64,000 nucleotides of DNA from Chloroflexota bacterium (lineage in GTDB: Bacteria; Chloroflexota; Anaerolineae; SpSt-313), in NCBI GenBank assembly GCA_029553955.1, contig JAKPJZ010000059.1:1-64000 (forward strand), written 5' to 3'. The translations under genes and the position numbers were made by a program. Shown piece by piece: positions 7,013 through 15,442 of this stretch; positions within the stretch are counted from its first letter, which is position 1; each line of letters begins with the position of its first letter. Below the pieces are notes generated by a model that was not told where the DNA came from, ran no database searches, and saw only the letters and a list, made by a program, of their open reading frames with translations.

Positions 7013-9814
7013 CTACGCCGCCAGCCCCTCAGCCAGCGCCAGAATCTCCGCCACCTGCGCCTCCGTAAACCAGCGCTCCACCGCCCCCGCCCCAAACGCC
7101 GTCAGCGGCGGCCCATACAAATCCGCCCGCTCCAGCCGCCGCTTCTGCTGGAACACGCTCTGCACCGCCCGCAGAAAGCGAATCTGGTCCGCATTGAATG
7201 GCCGCGCCGCGATAAACCCCTCGAACTGCCGCCGCACAATCTCGCGGTAATCCGCAATCCCCTCCAGCTCCAGCATCTGCCGCAGGAACTCGATCAGGCT
7301 CCCCACCTTCAGCCCATACGCCTTGCGGATCTTGTCCTCCGACAGCTCCAGGCTCGCCCCGCCCAGCTCCTCGCGCAGCGTCCGCTCCAGCCCCACCAGC
7401 TCCAGGTCGCTCACCGCCTCGCCCCGGCGGATCCTCTGCAGCGTCTCGTCGCGCTCGGCCAGGTCCAGGATGCGCTGCTCCACCCGCCGCCGGTACTCCT
7501 CCACGTACACCCGCTCGCTCCCCCCGCGCAGCAGGATGTACCCCCGCGTCTCCACATAGTCCGGCAGGTCCAGCAGCAGGAACGTATTCTCCCGCCCCCG
7601 CCGGTACTTCATCTGGTCGGCCAGCGCATCGCACACCCCGGTGAGCTGCGCGGGCGTCGCCGTCTGCAGCCCCGGCGTCAGGCACAGCTCCGCCCACTCC
7701 CGCCGCACCGCATCCTCGAACACGAAATCCGGCAGCCGGCCCACGTCCTCCGCAATCGAGGCCGCCGTCGCCTCGGTCTCGCCGCCCCGCACGATCTGCA
7801 GCTTGAGCCGCTCCACTTTGTGCGTGAACGTCGCCGCCTCCACGTCGGTGCCCGGCGCAAAGCGCAACAGCGGCCCCACCTTCAGGTACAGCAGGTCCAG
7901 CTTGCTCGGCGTCAGCCAGCGCCACCAGCCGTCGGCCCACACCTCCGCCACCTCGGGCAGTACCCGCCGCACCGAAAAGCTGTCGGTCGGGATCAGCGCC
8001 ACCAGCGCCCGCAGGTCCGCGATGGTCCGTTGGCACTCGGGTGAGGATTGCCGCTCGCGCCACTCGTCCACCAGCTCCAGCCGCGTGTTGAACAGGCTCA
8101 CCAAGACAGGCAGGCTTTGCGCCGGCTCCCCCTCTGCCTTGCGAAAGTCGTTCTCCCAAAAGTCGATCACCAGGAAGCGCTTCTTCTGCCCCTGCGGCAG
8201 CCATTCCGGGGAGTGGCACGCCGCCTGGCAGCGCGTCCCCCGCCCCAGCATCTGCTCCAGCTTGATGCGCGACTGCACCGGCCGCATGAACACCAGGTTC
8301 ACCGCCTCCGGCACGTCGATGCCCGTCTCCAACAGGTCCACGGTGATCGCGATGCGCGGCAGGCTCTCCTTCTTGAACTGCTCGATCAGCCGCCGCCTGA
8401 ACTCCGACTTGTACGTCACCACCCGCACCAGCCCCGGGAACTGCGGGTACATCTCCTCGAACACGTCGGCCAGCCGCAGCGCGTGCTCCTGCGTCATCGC
8501 AAAGACGATGGTCTTGCCCGGCAGTTGCCCCGAGCGGTCCTTCACGCACGTGTCCCAGATTTCCTCCCACTGCCGGCGCAGGGTGTCGCGGTTGCTCACC
8601 GTCTTCTCCAGGTCGGTCCCCGAGTAGTCCAGGCTGTCGGGGTCGATCCCCTGCTCGATGAGCATGTTGCGCTCTTCCTCGCTCAGGTCCACCCCACGGA
8701 TGCCCTTCCGCTGGAAGCGCGTCTTGGCCGCGTACAGGTCGAAATCCACCAGGTACCCCTCGGCCACCGCCTGGCGGTACGAGTAGAGGAAGGTCGGCCG
8801 GCTGCCGTCGCAGTAGAACTCGCGAAAGGTGTTGCGGTCGATAAACTCCGCCGGCGTCGCCGTCAGCCCCACCATGCGCGCGTCGAAATAGAGCAGCACC
8901 TCGTTCCACTTGTTGAAAATCGAGCGGTGCACTTCGTCAAAGATGATGAGGTCAAAGAACCCCGGCGAGAACGCTTCGAAGCAGTTGCTCAAGGTCTGCA
9001 GCGTCACCGCATACAGCCGGCTGCTCGTGGGGATGTGCTGCGAGGCGATGCGCGTACACGGCTCGTTGGGCAGGTAGCGCTTGAACCCCTCGCCCAGCGC
9101 CTGCTCCACCAGCGCGTCGCGATCGGCCACAAAGAGGATGCGCCGCGCCCAGTTGCCGCGCAGCATCAGGTCCACCAGCGACATCGCCGTCCGCGTCTTG
9201 CCCGTCCCCGTGGCCATGACGAGCAGCGCCCGCCGCCTCCGCCCCTGCTCGAACGCCTCGCCCACCCGCCGGATCGCCTCTTGCTGGTATCCGCGGTCGG
9301 TGATCTGCCGGTTGATCGCCAGGGCGCCCAGGCTCATGCGGTTCTGCCGGATAAAGAGCAGGTTCTCCAGGTCGTCGGGCGCGAAAAAGCCGGCCACGCT
9401 GCGCTTGACCGCCTCGCCCACATCCCAAAAGTAGATCTCATAGCCGTTCGTCATGAACGCAAAGGGGCGAAAGCTCTGCCGCTTCTCGATCTCGCTCACA
9501 TAGAATTCGGTCTGCGCCTCGGCCAGCCGCGGGTCCGTGCTCGTTCGCTTGGCCTCCACCACCGCGATGACCTCGCCGTTCGGCCGGTACAACGCATAGT
9601 CGCTGATCCCCGCCGGCGTCGCGGCATCGTACGCCACGCGGCCGCCCGCCACCGCGTCCAGCTTGCGCTTCAGCGCCTGCCACGCCTGCGGGTCGAACCC
9701 GTCCACCGGAATCTCCAACCCCACCTGCGCCGGGTTCCCCACGTCCCAGCCCGCCCGCCGCAGCGCCGGGTCGATCAACGCTCGTCGCGTCCTCGCCTCA
9801 TTGGGACCGGGCAA
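7013..9814 (-). CDS. hsdR: Type I restriction enzyme subunit HsdR (EcoKI-like)
   Basis: A 933-residue ATP-dependent translocase/endonuclease subunit. The N-terminal nuclease domain has the PD-(D/E)xK-like series DYALYRPNGEVIAVVEAKRTS. The SF2 motor follows, with Walker A MATGTGKTRTA, a DEAH-box variant DEVHRSIFNKW, motif III GLTATPAEFID and motif VI QMLGRGTRCQ. A C-terminal helical domain ends in the EcoKI_R_C style (YGLKVGSLIEFLRQML...RPFNADQIRFL). Length and order match the family and I see no truncation. It is first in the minus-strand operon; hsdM and hsdS lie beyond the transposase insertion, so their expression may depend on read-through or an internal promoter. Confidence 0.93.
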   Translation of the reverse strand: MPGPNEARTRRALIDPALRRAGWDVGNPAQVGLEIPVDGFDPQAWQALKRKLDAVAGGRVAYDAATPAGISDYALYRPNGEVIAVVEAKRTSTDPRLAEAQTEFYVSEIEKRQSFRPFAFMTNGYEIYFWDVGEAVKRSVAGFFAPDDLENLLFIRQNRMSLGALAINRQITDRGYQQEAIRRVGEAFEQGRRRRALLVMATGTGKTRTAMSLVDLMLRGNWARRILFVADRDALVEQALGEGFKRYLPNEPCTRIASQHIPTSSRLYAVTLQTLSNCFEAFSPGFFDLIIFDEVHRSIFNKWNEVLLYFDARMVGLTATPAEFIDRNTFREFYCDGSRPTFLYSYRQAVAEGYLVDFDLYAAKTRFQRKGIRGVDLSEEERNMLIEQGIDPDSLDYSGTDLEKTVSNRDTLRRQWEEIWDTCVKDRSGQLPGKTIVFAMTQEHALRLADVFEEMYPQFPGLVRVVTYKSEFRRRLIEQFKKESLPRIAITVDLLETGIDVPEAVNLVFMRPVQSRIKLEQMLGRGTRCQAACHSPEWLPQGQKKRFLVIDFWENDFRKAEGEPAQSLPVLVSLFNTRLELVDEWRERQSSPECQRTIADLRALVALIPTDSFSVRRVLPEVAEVWADGWWRWLTPSKLDLLYLKVGPLLRFAPGTDVEAATFTHKVERLKLQIVRGGETEATAASIAEDVGRLPDFVFEDAVRREWAELCLTPGLQTATPAQLTGVCDALADQMKYRRGRENTFLLLDLPDYVETRGYILLRGGSERVYVEEYRRRVEQRILDLAERDETLQRIRRGEAVSDLELVGLERTLREELGGASLELSEDKIRKAYGLKVGSLIEFLRQMLELEGIADYREIVRRQFEGFIAARPFNADQIRFLRAVQSVFQQKRRLERADLYGPPLTAFGAGAVERWFTEAQVAEILALAEGLAA

Positions 9815-9859
9815 CTTCCTACTCCTCTGGCCGGCCAGGCCCGCCGCGCTCCGCCCCCA

Positions 9860-9890
9860 GGCCTGACAGGTTTCGGAAACCTGTCAGGCC
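9860..9890. repeat. Palindrome copy upstream of hsdR
   Basis: GGCCTGACAGGTTTC-G-GAAACCTGTCAGGCC. It is a compensated variant (both outer pairs changed to G-C), which suggests selection on the hairpin rather than on the sequence. It lies in the likely hsdR leader. Confidence 0.85.
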
Positions 9891-10103
9891 TCCCGCCTCA
9901 ACTACAGAACCTTCAGCAAATGCACCGTCTCATTATAGCACACCTCCACCCCCCACGCGACCCTACCTCCCCGCCCCCTTTCGTGTCCTTTCGCGCCCCC
10001 GCCTCCTTTTCGCGTCTTTCGCCCCCTTTCGTGTCCTTTCGCGCCCCACCCTTTCGTGCCCCATCCGTTCAATCCGATCCCTAAATCCGTTGACAGCGCC
10101 CCC

Positions 10104-10132
10104 TTGACTTTTCCCCCAACCCATCGTATAAT
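10104..10132 (+). promoter_or_regulatory. Sigma70-type promoter for the gene at 10247
   Basis: TTGACT, a 17 bp spacer, then TATAAT: near-consensus. The transcript would start around 10139 and run through a tract of the CGCAATACGCAATACGCATC repeat type before the RBS (CCCGGAGG) of the next gene. Confidence 0.75.
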
Positions 10133-10246
10133 GCTCATAGAACACGCGTTCTGTGCACCACCACGTCCGTCACTCAACGAACAACAACGCAATACGCAAT
10201 ACGCATCACGTTTTACGTTTTACGTCTCCCTTCCCGGAGGCCCACC

Positions 10247-10795
10247 ATGACCGGCCCCAAACGCGTCACCGACAAACAAATCGCCGCCAACCGCGCCAAC
10301 GCCAAAAAGTGCACCGGCCCGCGCACCGCCGCAGGCAAAGAGCGCAGCCGCTGGAACGCGCTCAAGCACGGCATCCTCGCCACCTCCGTCATCCCGCCCT
10401 CCATGGAGCCCTTCGAGATGCCTGGCACCTTCGAGGCCCTGCTCGATGCCCTGCGCAGCCACTACAGCCCCGTCGGCCCCATCGAAGGCATGATGGTCGA
10501 GATCATCGCCGCCTGCTACTGGCGCCTCGCCCGCCTCTTCTGCGCCGAGGCCGGCGCCGCCGCCCGTGCCGCCCGCGCTGCCGCCGAGCGCACCGTCCCC
10601 GGCGACGACCCCGACCCCGAGCTCGACCGCGCTGCCCTGCCTGGCCGCGACGACCTCTTCGCCTTCAGCCGCTACGAGGCCCAGCTCCAGCGCCAGCTTC
10701 ACCGCGCCCTCTTCGCCCTCGAGCGCCTCCAGCGCACCCGCGCCGAGAACGCCGCCCCCGCCCCGCCCGAGGGCGAAATGGGCGCCCATCCGTAA
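10247..10795 (+). CDS. Hypothetical protein with N-terminal NAN-STGPRT-GK motif
   Basis: A 182-residue protein. Residues about 10-45 carry ANRANAKKCTGPRTAAGKERS...NALKHGI, a short motif seen at the start of many uncharacterised proteins in Chloroflexi, Acidobacteria and Planctomycetes, often in multiple copies per genome. It resembles modular DNA-binding motifs of the NUMOD type. The rest is Ala/Arg-rich helix (CYWRLARLFCAEAG, LFAFSRYEAQLQRQLHRALFALERL). No catalytic motif is seen and I do not assign a function. A near-consensus promoter at 10104-10132 and a CCGGAGG before the ATG support expression. Confidence 0.65.
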   Translation: MTGPKRVTDKQIAANRANAKKCTGPRTAAGKERSRWNALKHGILATSVIPPSMEPFEMPGTFEALLDALRSHYSPVGPIEGMMVEIIAACYWRLARLFCAEAGAAARAARAAAERTVPGDDPDPELDRAALPGRDDLFAFSRYEAQLQRQLHRALFALERLQRTRAENAAPAPPEGEMGAHP

Positions 10796-11217
10796 AGATT
10801 ACCAAACGAAACCATTCTTGCCGCCCCGGCGCCCGCTGGCCGGCCCGCCGTACCTTAACAATCGATCGCGTCGCCTCCCCCCACCCTCCGTAGGGGCGGT
10901 TCGGGAACCGCCCCTTGCCCCCCACCCTCTGTAGGGGCAGTTCGTGAACCCCCCCGCCCGAAAAAAAAGGACACCCCCGTGGGCGTCGTGGAGTCCGGCC
11001 TGTAGGCCGGGTTTCACAACCCATGCTGTCCGACAAACGAGGCGCCATACCAGGGGTCGCCCGAGGCCAAGGCCGTCGGACTCAGAATAGCAAGCCCCTT
11101 GAGGGGGCTTCCGCTTCTCAGCTTGAACCCCGTGGGACGGGCGCCCGCCCACGACCCGCAGTACGCATTACGCATCACGCATCACGCATGTCTGAACCCC
11201 GTGGGACAGGCGCCCGC
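10796..11217. other. Non-coding spacer with dispersed hairpin repeats
   Basis: No gene is supported. Two copies of the GTAGGGGCGGTTCG hairpin lie at 10890-10914 and 10931-10955 (the second degenerate). A direct repeat GAACCCCGTGGGACGGGCGC occurs near 11124 and near 11194, separated by an ACGCATTACGCATCACGC tract. These are the same classes of gene-end repeats seen elsewhere in the window. Confidence 0.55.
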
Positions 11218-11991
11218 CTACGACCCCATGCCGCGGCCAATCTCGCCCACGGCGGCGGGGCTGACGCTGGCCACGGTGTCGGCGACGACGGCGACGGCGC
11301 CGGCTGCGATAAAGGCGCGGGCGTCCTCGGGGGTGAGCAGGCCGCCGCGGGCGACGATGGGCAGGCGCACGGCCTGCGCCACCTCCTGCACCGCCAGCAG
11401 GTAGAGGGGCTGCAGCAGCGGCCCGTGCACGTGCACCGGGCGCAGGCCATCGTCGAAGTGGGCGAGGCCTTGCGCGGGCGCGGCGACGACCAGGGCATCG
11501 GCGCCGGCGCTTTCGGCGAGGGCGGCGCAGGCAGCGGCTTCATTGAGCGGCACCTGGGCGAGCAGGGGCAGGTCGACGGCATCGCGCACGGCGGCGATGG
11601 CGGCCTCGGCGAGGCGCGGGTCGCCGGCCGGCAGGTCCACCAGGAGGGCGCGCACGCCCTCGCCGGCCAGCCGCCCGGCCGCATTCGCGGCGCCGCGGGG
11701 GTGGGCGGCGGTGATGGTGCCGATGACCGGCAACTCGCCGGCAGCGCGCACCAGGCGCCGCAGGCCGCTGAAGGAGAGCGCGCCGCGGCCCTCTTCGAGC
11801 AGCACGCCGCCGGGCCGCTCGAGCACGCGCACCGGCCTGCGCTGCGGTCCGCCCAGCTCGGGGGCGATGACGGCGCCGAGGGCCTCGCGGTCGAGCAGTG
11901 CCAAGAGCTCGGCGGTGCCGTGCGCCACCAGCAGCGGCTGTGCCAGGGGCAGGCCCTCTTTGTGGTAGGGCGCCAGCTCGATGCCGGCCAT
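11218..11991 (-). CDS. Dihydroorotate dehydrogenase-like TIM barrel, degenerate
   Basis: A 257-residue protein. The C-terminal half matches the FMN/phosphate-binding end of class 1B PyrD barrels: AGADALVVAAPAQG, GPLLQPLYLLAVQEVAQAV, LPIVARGGLLTPEDARAFIAAGAVAVVADT. The N-terminal half is shorter than in PyrD, and the catalytic VKLxPN region is replaced by LPLLAQVPLNEAAA, so orotate synthesis by this protein is doubtful. A PyrK-like electron-transfer subunit lies 2.5 kb upstream on the same strand, which supports a diverged PyrDK-type pair with an unknown substrate. AGGAGGAG precedes the ATG at a normal distance. Confidence 0.65.
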   Translation of the reverse strand: MAGIELAPYHKEGLPLAQPLLVAHGTAELLALLDREALGAVIAPELGGPQRRPVRVLERPGGVLLEEGRGALSFSGLRRLVRAAGELPVIGTITAAHPRGAANAAGRLAGEGVRALLVDLPAGDPRLAEAAIAAVRDAVDLPLLAQVPLNEAAACAALAESAGADALVVAAPAQGLAHFDDGLRPVHVHGPLLQPLYLLAVQEVAQAVRLPIVARGGLLTPEDARAFIAAGAVAVVADTVASVSPAAVGEIGRGMGS

Positions 11992-12312
11992 ATGTCGCTC
12001 CTCCTGCCCGGTTGACGGCCGGGCACTCAGCTCCGCGGCCCCCAGGCCCTGACCCGGAAAGGGGGTTGTGCGGTTGTCTGGCGCCGGTGGCCCGCCCGCA
12101 GGCGGGGCCGCAGCGCCGGATAACCCCTAAACCCCTGAAAAGGGCCCGCACCGGGAGGATGCACAGCATATGGCCCGGTTCTCGCCTCGGGTTCAGGTAT
12201 CCCACAGGGCGGCGAGGCTCGCCAAGAGCACAAGCCCGCTGGGTGCGCTGTCAAATGCGCGACCCGCGCCCTCCCGGAAGAGCGGCACCGAGATCTCGGG
12301 CCAAACCGGACC

Positions 12313-12341
12313 TTGACTCCGAATGCTATTCAGTGTATGAT
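12313..12341 (+). promoter_or_regulatory. Promoter of the toxin-antitoxin pair, with possible operator
   Basis: TTGACT, 17 bp, TATGAT. Just downstream are two CATATGG copies (about 12343 and 12364) around GCAGTTCATACTT, placed where an autoregulating antitoxin could bind. The operator is inferred from position only. Confidence 0.65.
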
Positions 12342-12377
12342 ACATATGGCAGTTCATACTTGCATATGGAGTGGACT

Positions 12378-12662
12378 ATGAACAAGATCATCGGTGTGAC
12401 CGAACTGCAGCGCAACTTTCGGCGCATCTTCGATGAGGTCGCTCGCGATCGTGTGCCGTATATCCTGACCCGTGACAGCCGGCCAGAGGTAGTCATGGTG
12501 CCCTATGAGGAGTTCATCAAGTACCAACAGGCGTGCGAGGCTCAGGCCACGGCGCGGCTCGACCGGCTGCTCCTCAGGATGAAGGAGCGTAATGCCGGCT
12601 ACTCGGATGAAGAGATCGAGGCAGACTTGCGCGACGCAGAGAAGGAGAGCCGGAAGCCTTGA
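12378..12662 (+). CDS. Phd/YefM-type antitoxin
   Basis: A 94-residue protein. The N-terminus (IIGVTELQRNFRRIFDEVARDRVPYILTRDSRPEVVMVPYEEF) is a complete Phd/YefM fold, which binds DNA as a dimer. The acidic C-terminal tail (SDEEIEADLRDAEKESRKP) would wrap the partner toxin. The stop codon overlaps the TTG start of the PIN toxin, so the two are translationally coupled. A near-consensus promoter lies 37 bp upstream. An in-frame ATG at 12366 is an alternative start adding four residues. Confidence 0.85.
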   Translation: MNKIIGVTELQRNFRRIFDEVARDRVPYILTRDSRPEVVMVPYEEFIKYQQACEAQATARLDRLLLRMKERNAGYSDEEIEADLRDAEKESRKP

Positions 12663-13102
12663 TTCGCGCTGTCATCGACACCAACATCCTTATCCGGGCG
12701 CTGATCAAGCCGCAGGGCAGCGTTGGAGCGGTCATCGCTGCCCTGCGATCGCACTCCTTTGAGCTCGTTGTCTCCTGGCCACTGCTCGAAGAGCTGATGG
12801 CCACGGTTGCCCGGCCGCGCATTCAAGGCAAGTATGGCCTGACGGACCAGGACATCTCCGACTTTGTCACCTTCCTGATCTTGCGCAGCCGGCTAGTGGA
12901 GCCCGCCCGGGCAATCTCAGCCTGTCGTGACAGCAAGGATAACATGGTGCTGGAGGCTGCCGTTGCCGGGCAGGCTCAGTTCATTGTCACTGGCGACGAG
13001 GACCTGCTCGTACAGCATCCCTTCGAGGGCATCAGCATTGTCCCGGCGGGCTCATTTCTGGCCCGCCTCAGCCAGGCCACTGCGGGTGCCTCAGGAGACT
13101 GA
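12659..13102 (+). CDS. PIN-domain toxin (VapC-like, COG1569 type)
   Basis: A 147-residue protein with the PIN acidic residues in AVIDTNILIRALIKPQG, LEELMATVARP, CRDSKDNMVLEAAVAG and IVTGDEDLL. Members cleave RNA and are held inactive by the cognate antitoxin. The start is TTG at 12659, embedded in the antitoxin stop (TTGA overlap). No separate RBS is needed because of coupling; the unusual start would keep toxin synthesis below that of the antitoxin. The C-terminal tail LARLSQATAGASGD is not part of the fold. Confidence 0.85.
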   Translation: MIRAVIDTNILIRALIKPQGSVGAVIAALRSHSFELVVSWPLLEELMATVARPRIQGKYGLTDQDISDFVTFLILRSRLVEPARAISACRDSKDNMVLEAAVAGQAQFIVTGDEDLLVQHPFEGISIVPAGSFLARLSQATAGASGD

Positions 13103-13268
13103 CCTGCTCGCAGGGCCACCTTCTCATCCGCAAAACCCCTCTTGAGGGTTCCACACCGGGCTCATGCCTCGCGTGCAGGCCGGTCACCGGCTCCAGGTGC
13201 CACAGACAGGCCGAGTTCCTGAGCAGACAACATGCCCCCAGTGGCACCACAAGCGATGAAAACGGGGT

Positions 13269-13345
13269 TCTTCTCCACAGAGAACACAGAGGGCACAGAA
13301 GATAAGAAGGAGTCTCTGCGTTCTCTGTGCCCTCTGTGGAGAACT
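13269..13345. repeat. Gene-end hairpin of the CACAGAGGGCACAGA type
   Basis: TTCTCCACAGAGAACACAG and its mirror CTGTGCCCTCTGTGGAGAA flank a short AGATAAGAAGGAGTC loop. It is one member of a family of 11-12 bp periodic arms (see 25436-25540, 26335-26440, 46220-46275 and 53455-53516). It separates the convergent toxin and amidase genes. Confidence 0.65.
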
Positions 13346-13381
13346 GGCCCCATTTTCAAGTCCGGCCTGCGGAGGAATGAC

Positions 13382-14278
13382 CTAACGCCCCTGCTCCTGA
13401 AAGTAGGCGACGATGGCGTTGACGTAGCCGTCGGCCAGCGCGTCCATGAAATCGTCGCGCTGCATGAGTTCAGCCTCGGCGTCGCAGGTCATGAACATGG
13501 GCTCGCTGAGGCAGCCGGGCATCTGGCTCGCCTCTTTGATGACATCGTCCACTGGCCCAAACATCACCAAATGTGTGCCGCTGCTCGTGGGATCGATCTC
13601 GTTATCGTGAGCGACGAGTATGCCGCGGTCGATGGGAGTGAGGCCAAAGCGCTGCAGCGTGGCCAGCACCTGCGCCTGCACCAACGTAGCAAAAGCCAGG
13701 CTGCGATCGGCGAAGGGCCGGCTAGAGCAGTAGTAGGTCGTAGTGCCGCCGGTGGCGCGCACCAGTTCCTCGTCGGGGTGCTCCCAGCCGTTCTCGTGTA
13801 GCGACAAGAGCAGGTCAGCCCCCGCCTGGTTGACCAGGCGGTTGCGGTAGATCAGGTCGTCGCGATCGCCAAACTCGCCGTCACCGTTCAGGTCCACCTT
13901 GTTGCGGTTGGGGTAATAGTCGCCGTCGCGGGTGTACACCACGCGCAAGCCTTTGTCTTCGAGCTTGTCGCCGATGCGCAGGGCAAGCTGCAAGTTGATC
14001 TCGCTCTCATAGATGTCCATGTTGCCGTCGCGCTTAAAGTGGCGCGCGCCGAGATCCTCGCCGCCGTGGCCGGGGTCGAGGGCCACCAGCGGCGCGGCCG
14101 GGGTCGGCGTGGGCGAGGGCGCAGGGGTGGCGCTCGGGGCAGGCGGCGGAGTGGCGGTGGCCGCGACGTCGATGATCGGCTGCGGCGTGGCGGCCGGCGG
14201 CTGCGGCCGCGCTGGGCTGCAGGCGCCGAGCAGCAGCAGGCCAGCGAGCAGCGCACACAAGCTCTTGGATTCCTTCAC
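13382..14278 (-). CDS. Exported lipoprotein N-acetylmuramoyl-L-alanine amidase
   Basis: A 298-residue protein. Residues 1-20 form a lipoprotein signal peptide with lipobox LLGAC (Cys20). A Pro/Thr/Ala linker runs to about 62, then an Amidase_3 domain follows. Zinc ligands visible are His71 in LDPGHGG, the Glu of YESEIN (about 91) and His161 in SLHENGWE, replacing the usual SIHAN. The enzyme would cut the amide between muramic acid and the stem peptide, anchored outside the membrane. Residues 129-140 (DLNGDGEFGDRD) look like an inserted EF-hand-type calcium loop, uncommon in this family. It is transcribed away from the toxin pair; the pyrK-like gene lies upstream on the same strand. Confidence 0.87.
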   Translation of the reverse strand: MKESKSLCALLAGLLLLGACSPARPQPPAATPQPIIDVAATATPPPAPSATPAPSPTPTPAAPLVALDPGHGGEDLGARHFKRDGNMDIYESEINLQLALRIGDKLEDKGLRVVYTRDGDYYPNRNKVDLNGDGEFGDRDDLIYRNRLVNQAGADLLLSLHENGWEHPDEELVRATGGTTTYYCSSRPFADRSLAFATLVQAQVLATLQRFGLTPIDRGILVAHDNEIDPTSSGTHLVMFGPVDDVIKEASQMPGCLSEPMFMTCDAEAELMQRDDFMDALADGYVNAIVAYFQEQGR

Positions 14279-14376
14279 CTTGGGTCAGACCTCGCTCTCC
14301 ATGGATACGCGGTATCCTCAACAAAAGCGGCGAGTTCACCGCAGAGGCGCAGAGGTCGCGGAGGGGAACAGGCATG

Positions 14377-14404
14377 GTAGGGGCGGTTCGCGAACCGCCC
14401 CTAC
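14377..14404. repeat. 28 bp perfect palindrome GTAGGGGCGGTTCG...
   Basis: GTAGGGGCGGTTCG followed by its exact mirror. It is the same family as the copies at 10890 and 10931. It lies between the pyrK-like and amidase genes on the minus strand and may act as a terminator-like or mRNA-stabilising hairpin. Confidence 0.8.
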
Positions 14405-14458
14405 TGCGTCCCCCGTGCTTGCACGAGGCACCTCTGCGGTGCATCGTCCTCCTCGTCC

Positions 14459-15199
14459 TCAAACCAGTTCGGTCAGGTCGAACACGGGCCCGCTGGTGCA
14501 GGCGCGCCGCGAGCCGCGGCGCAGCTCGGTGAGACAACTGCCGCACCAACCCAGGCCACAGGCGATGGGCGCATCGGCGTAGCACTGCACCAGGCCCGGC
14601 CGGGGCGCGCGGCCCAGGTGAGCCAGGTGCCGCAGGGCGTCGGCAGGGCCGGCCGCGGCCACCTGATCGGCCCAGGGGAGGAGCGCGGCAATCGTGCCCC
14701 AGGGCTCGCCCTCGGCCTCAGCAGGGATGCTCGCCACTTCGACGGCCTCTGGGATAATAGACGCCAGGCCGGCCACTTGCGTTGCGCGCGCCGCCAGGCT
14801 GACGCTGATATGCGCGTCGAGGGCCTGACCGGCGAACGCGAGCAGCGGCGCGAGGGGCTCGCCCGCGGCGACGAGGAGCAGGCGGCGCGTGGCCGGGTGC
14901 AGGGCAAAGCCGCGGCCGAAGGGACCCGCCAGGCTGACGGCATCGCCCAGGCGGCGCCGGGCCAGCCAGGCGAGGCCGGGGTCGCCAGGGCTGAAGAGGA
15001 AAGAGACCGTCTCGCCGCCCAGACGCAGGAAGGGCAGCGGCCGGCGCAGGTAGGGGTCCCAGCCGTCGCTGCAGCGCAGCATGGCGAACTGGCCGGCCGT
15101 CGCCAGGCGCGCCACAGCCGGCGCGCTCAGGGTCAGCAGAGCGTGGCCTGCCGCGAGCGCCGCCTGGGCGACGACGGTGGCGGCCGTGTCAGCGGGCAT
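14459..15199 (-). CDS. PyrK-like iron-sulfur flavoprotein (dihydroorotate dehydrogenase electron-transfer type)
   Basis: A 246-residue protein. The N-terminal FAD-binding barrel has the flavin motif YLRRPLPFLR, the middle NAD-binding part has LLLVAAGEPLAPLLAFAGQAL, and the C-terminus holds a 2Fe-2S cluster with CGLGWCGSCLTELRRGSRRAC. This order is that of PyrK, which passes electrons from dihydroorotate dehydrogenase B to NAD. The usual GGxGxxP nucleotide loop is AAGEPLAPL here, a weakened match. The PyrD-like partner lies 2.5 kb downstream, separated by the amidase. The frame is open far upstream (to 16924) on the opposite strand of another gene; the ATG at 15199 matches the family start. 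Confidence 0.8.
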   Translation of the reverse strand: MPADTAATVVAQAALAAGHALLTLSAPAVARLATAGQFAMLRCSDGWDPYLRRPLPFLRLGGETVSFLFSPGDPGLAWLARRRLGDAVSLAGPFGRGFALHPATRRLLLVAAGEPLAPLLAFAGQALDAHISVSLAARATQVAGLASIIPEAVEVASIPAEAEGEPWGTIAALLPWADQVAAAGPADALRHLAHLGRAPRPGLVQCYADAPIACGLGWCGSCLTELRRGSRRACTSGPVFDLTELV

Positions 15200-15279
15200 G
15201 TGCGCCTGGTCTTCCTTCTCTTCCCATGGCCCCAAGGATAGCAGAGAATCCGCAGCACGCCAACTCGCCCCGGCTGCGT

Positions 15280-15361
15280 GCCGTGTCATTGCGAGCCGCA
15301 GCGAAGCAATCTCCAGTGCGGGACGTGAAGATTGCTTCGCTGCGCTCGCAATGACACGGCG
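15280..15361. repeat. Dispersed CATTGCGAGC...GAAGCAAT inverted repeat
   Basis: GTGTCATTGCGAGC and the mirror GCTCGCAATGACAC, with GCGAAGCAATCT/AGATTGCTTCGC inside. This type of repeat is widespread in unrelated bacteria and gives spurious translations such as CHCERSEAI. It lies between the divergent pyrK-like and transpeptidase genes. Confidence 0.8.
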
Positions 15362-15442
15362 CACACTTGCTCTCGGCACGCAATTTGCTGAATAGGCGAT
15401 AGCAGAATGCACTGTGCTGGGAACATGCAAGGAGGCCAGACG

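Noticed and set aside
11023..12015. A plus-strand frame opposite the PyrD-like gene
   Set aside because: No family similarity; the minus-strand frame shows clear barrel motifs and an AGGAGGAG.
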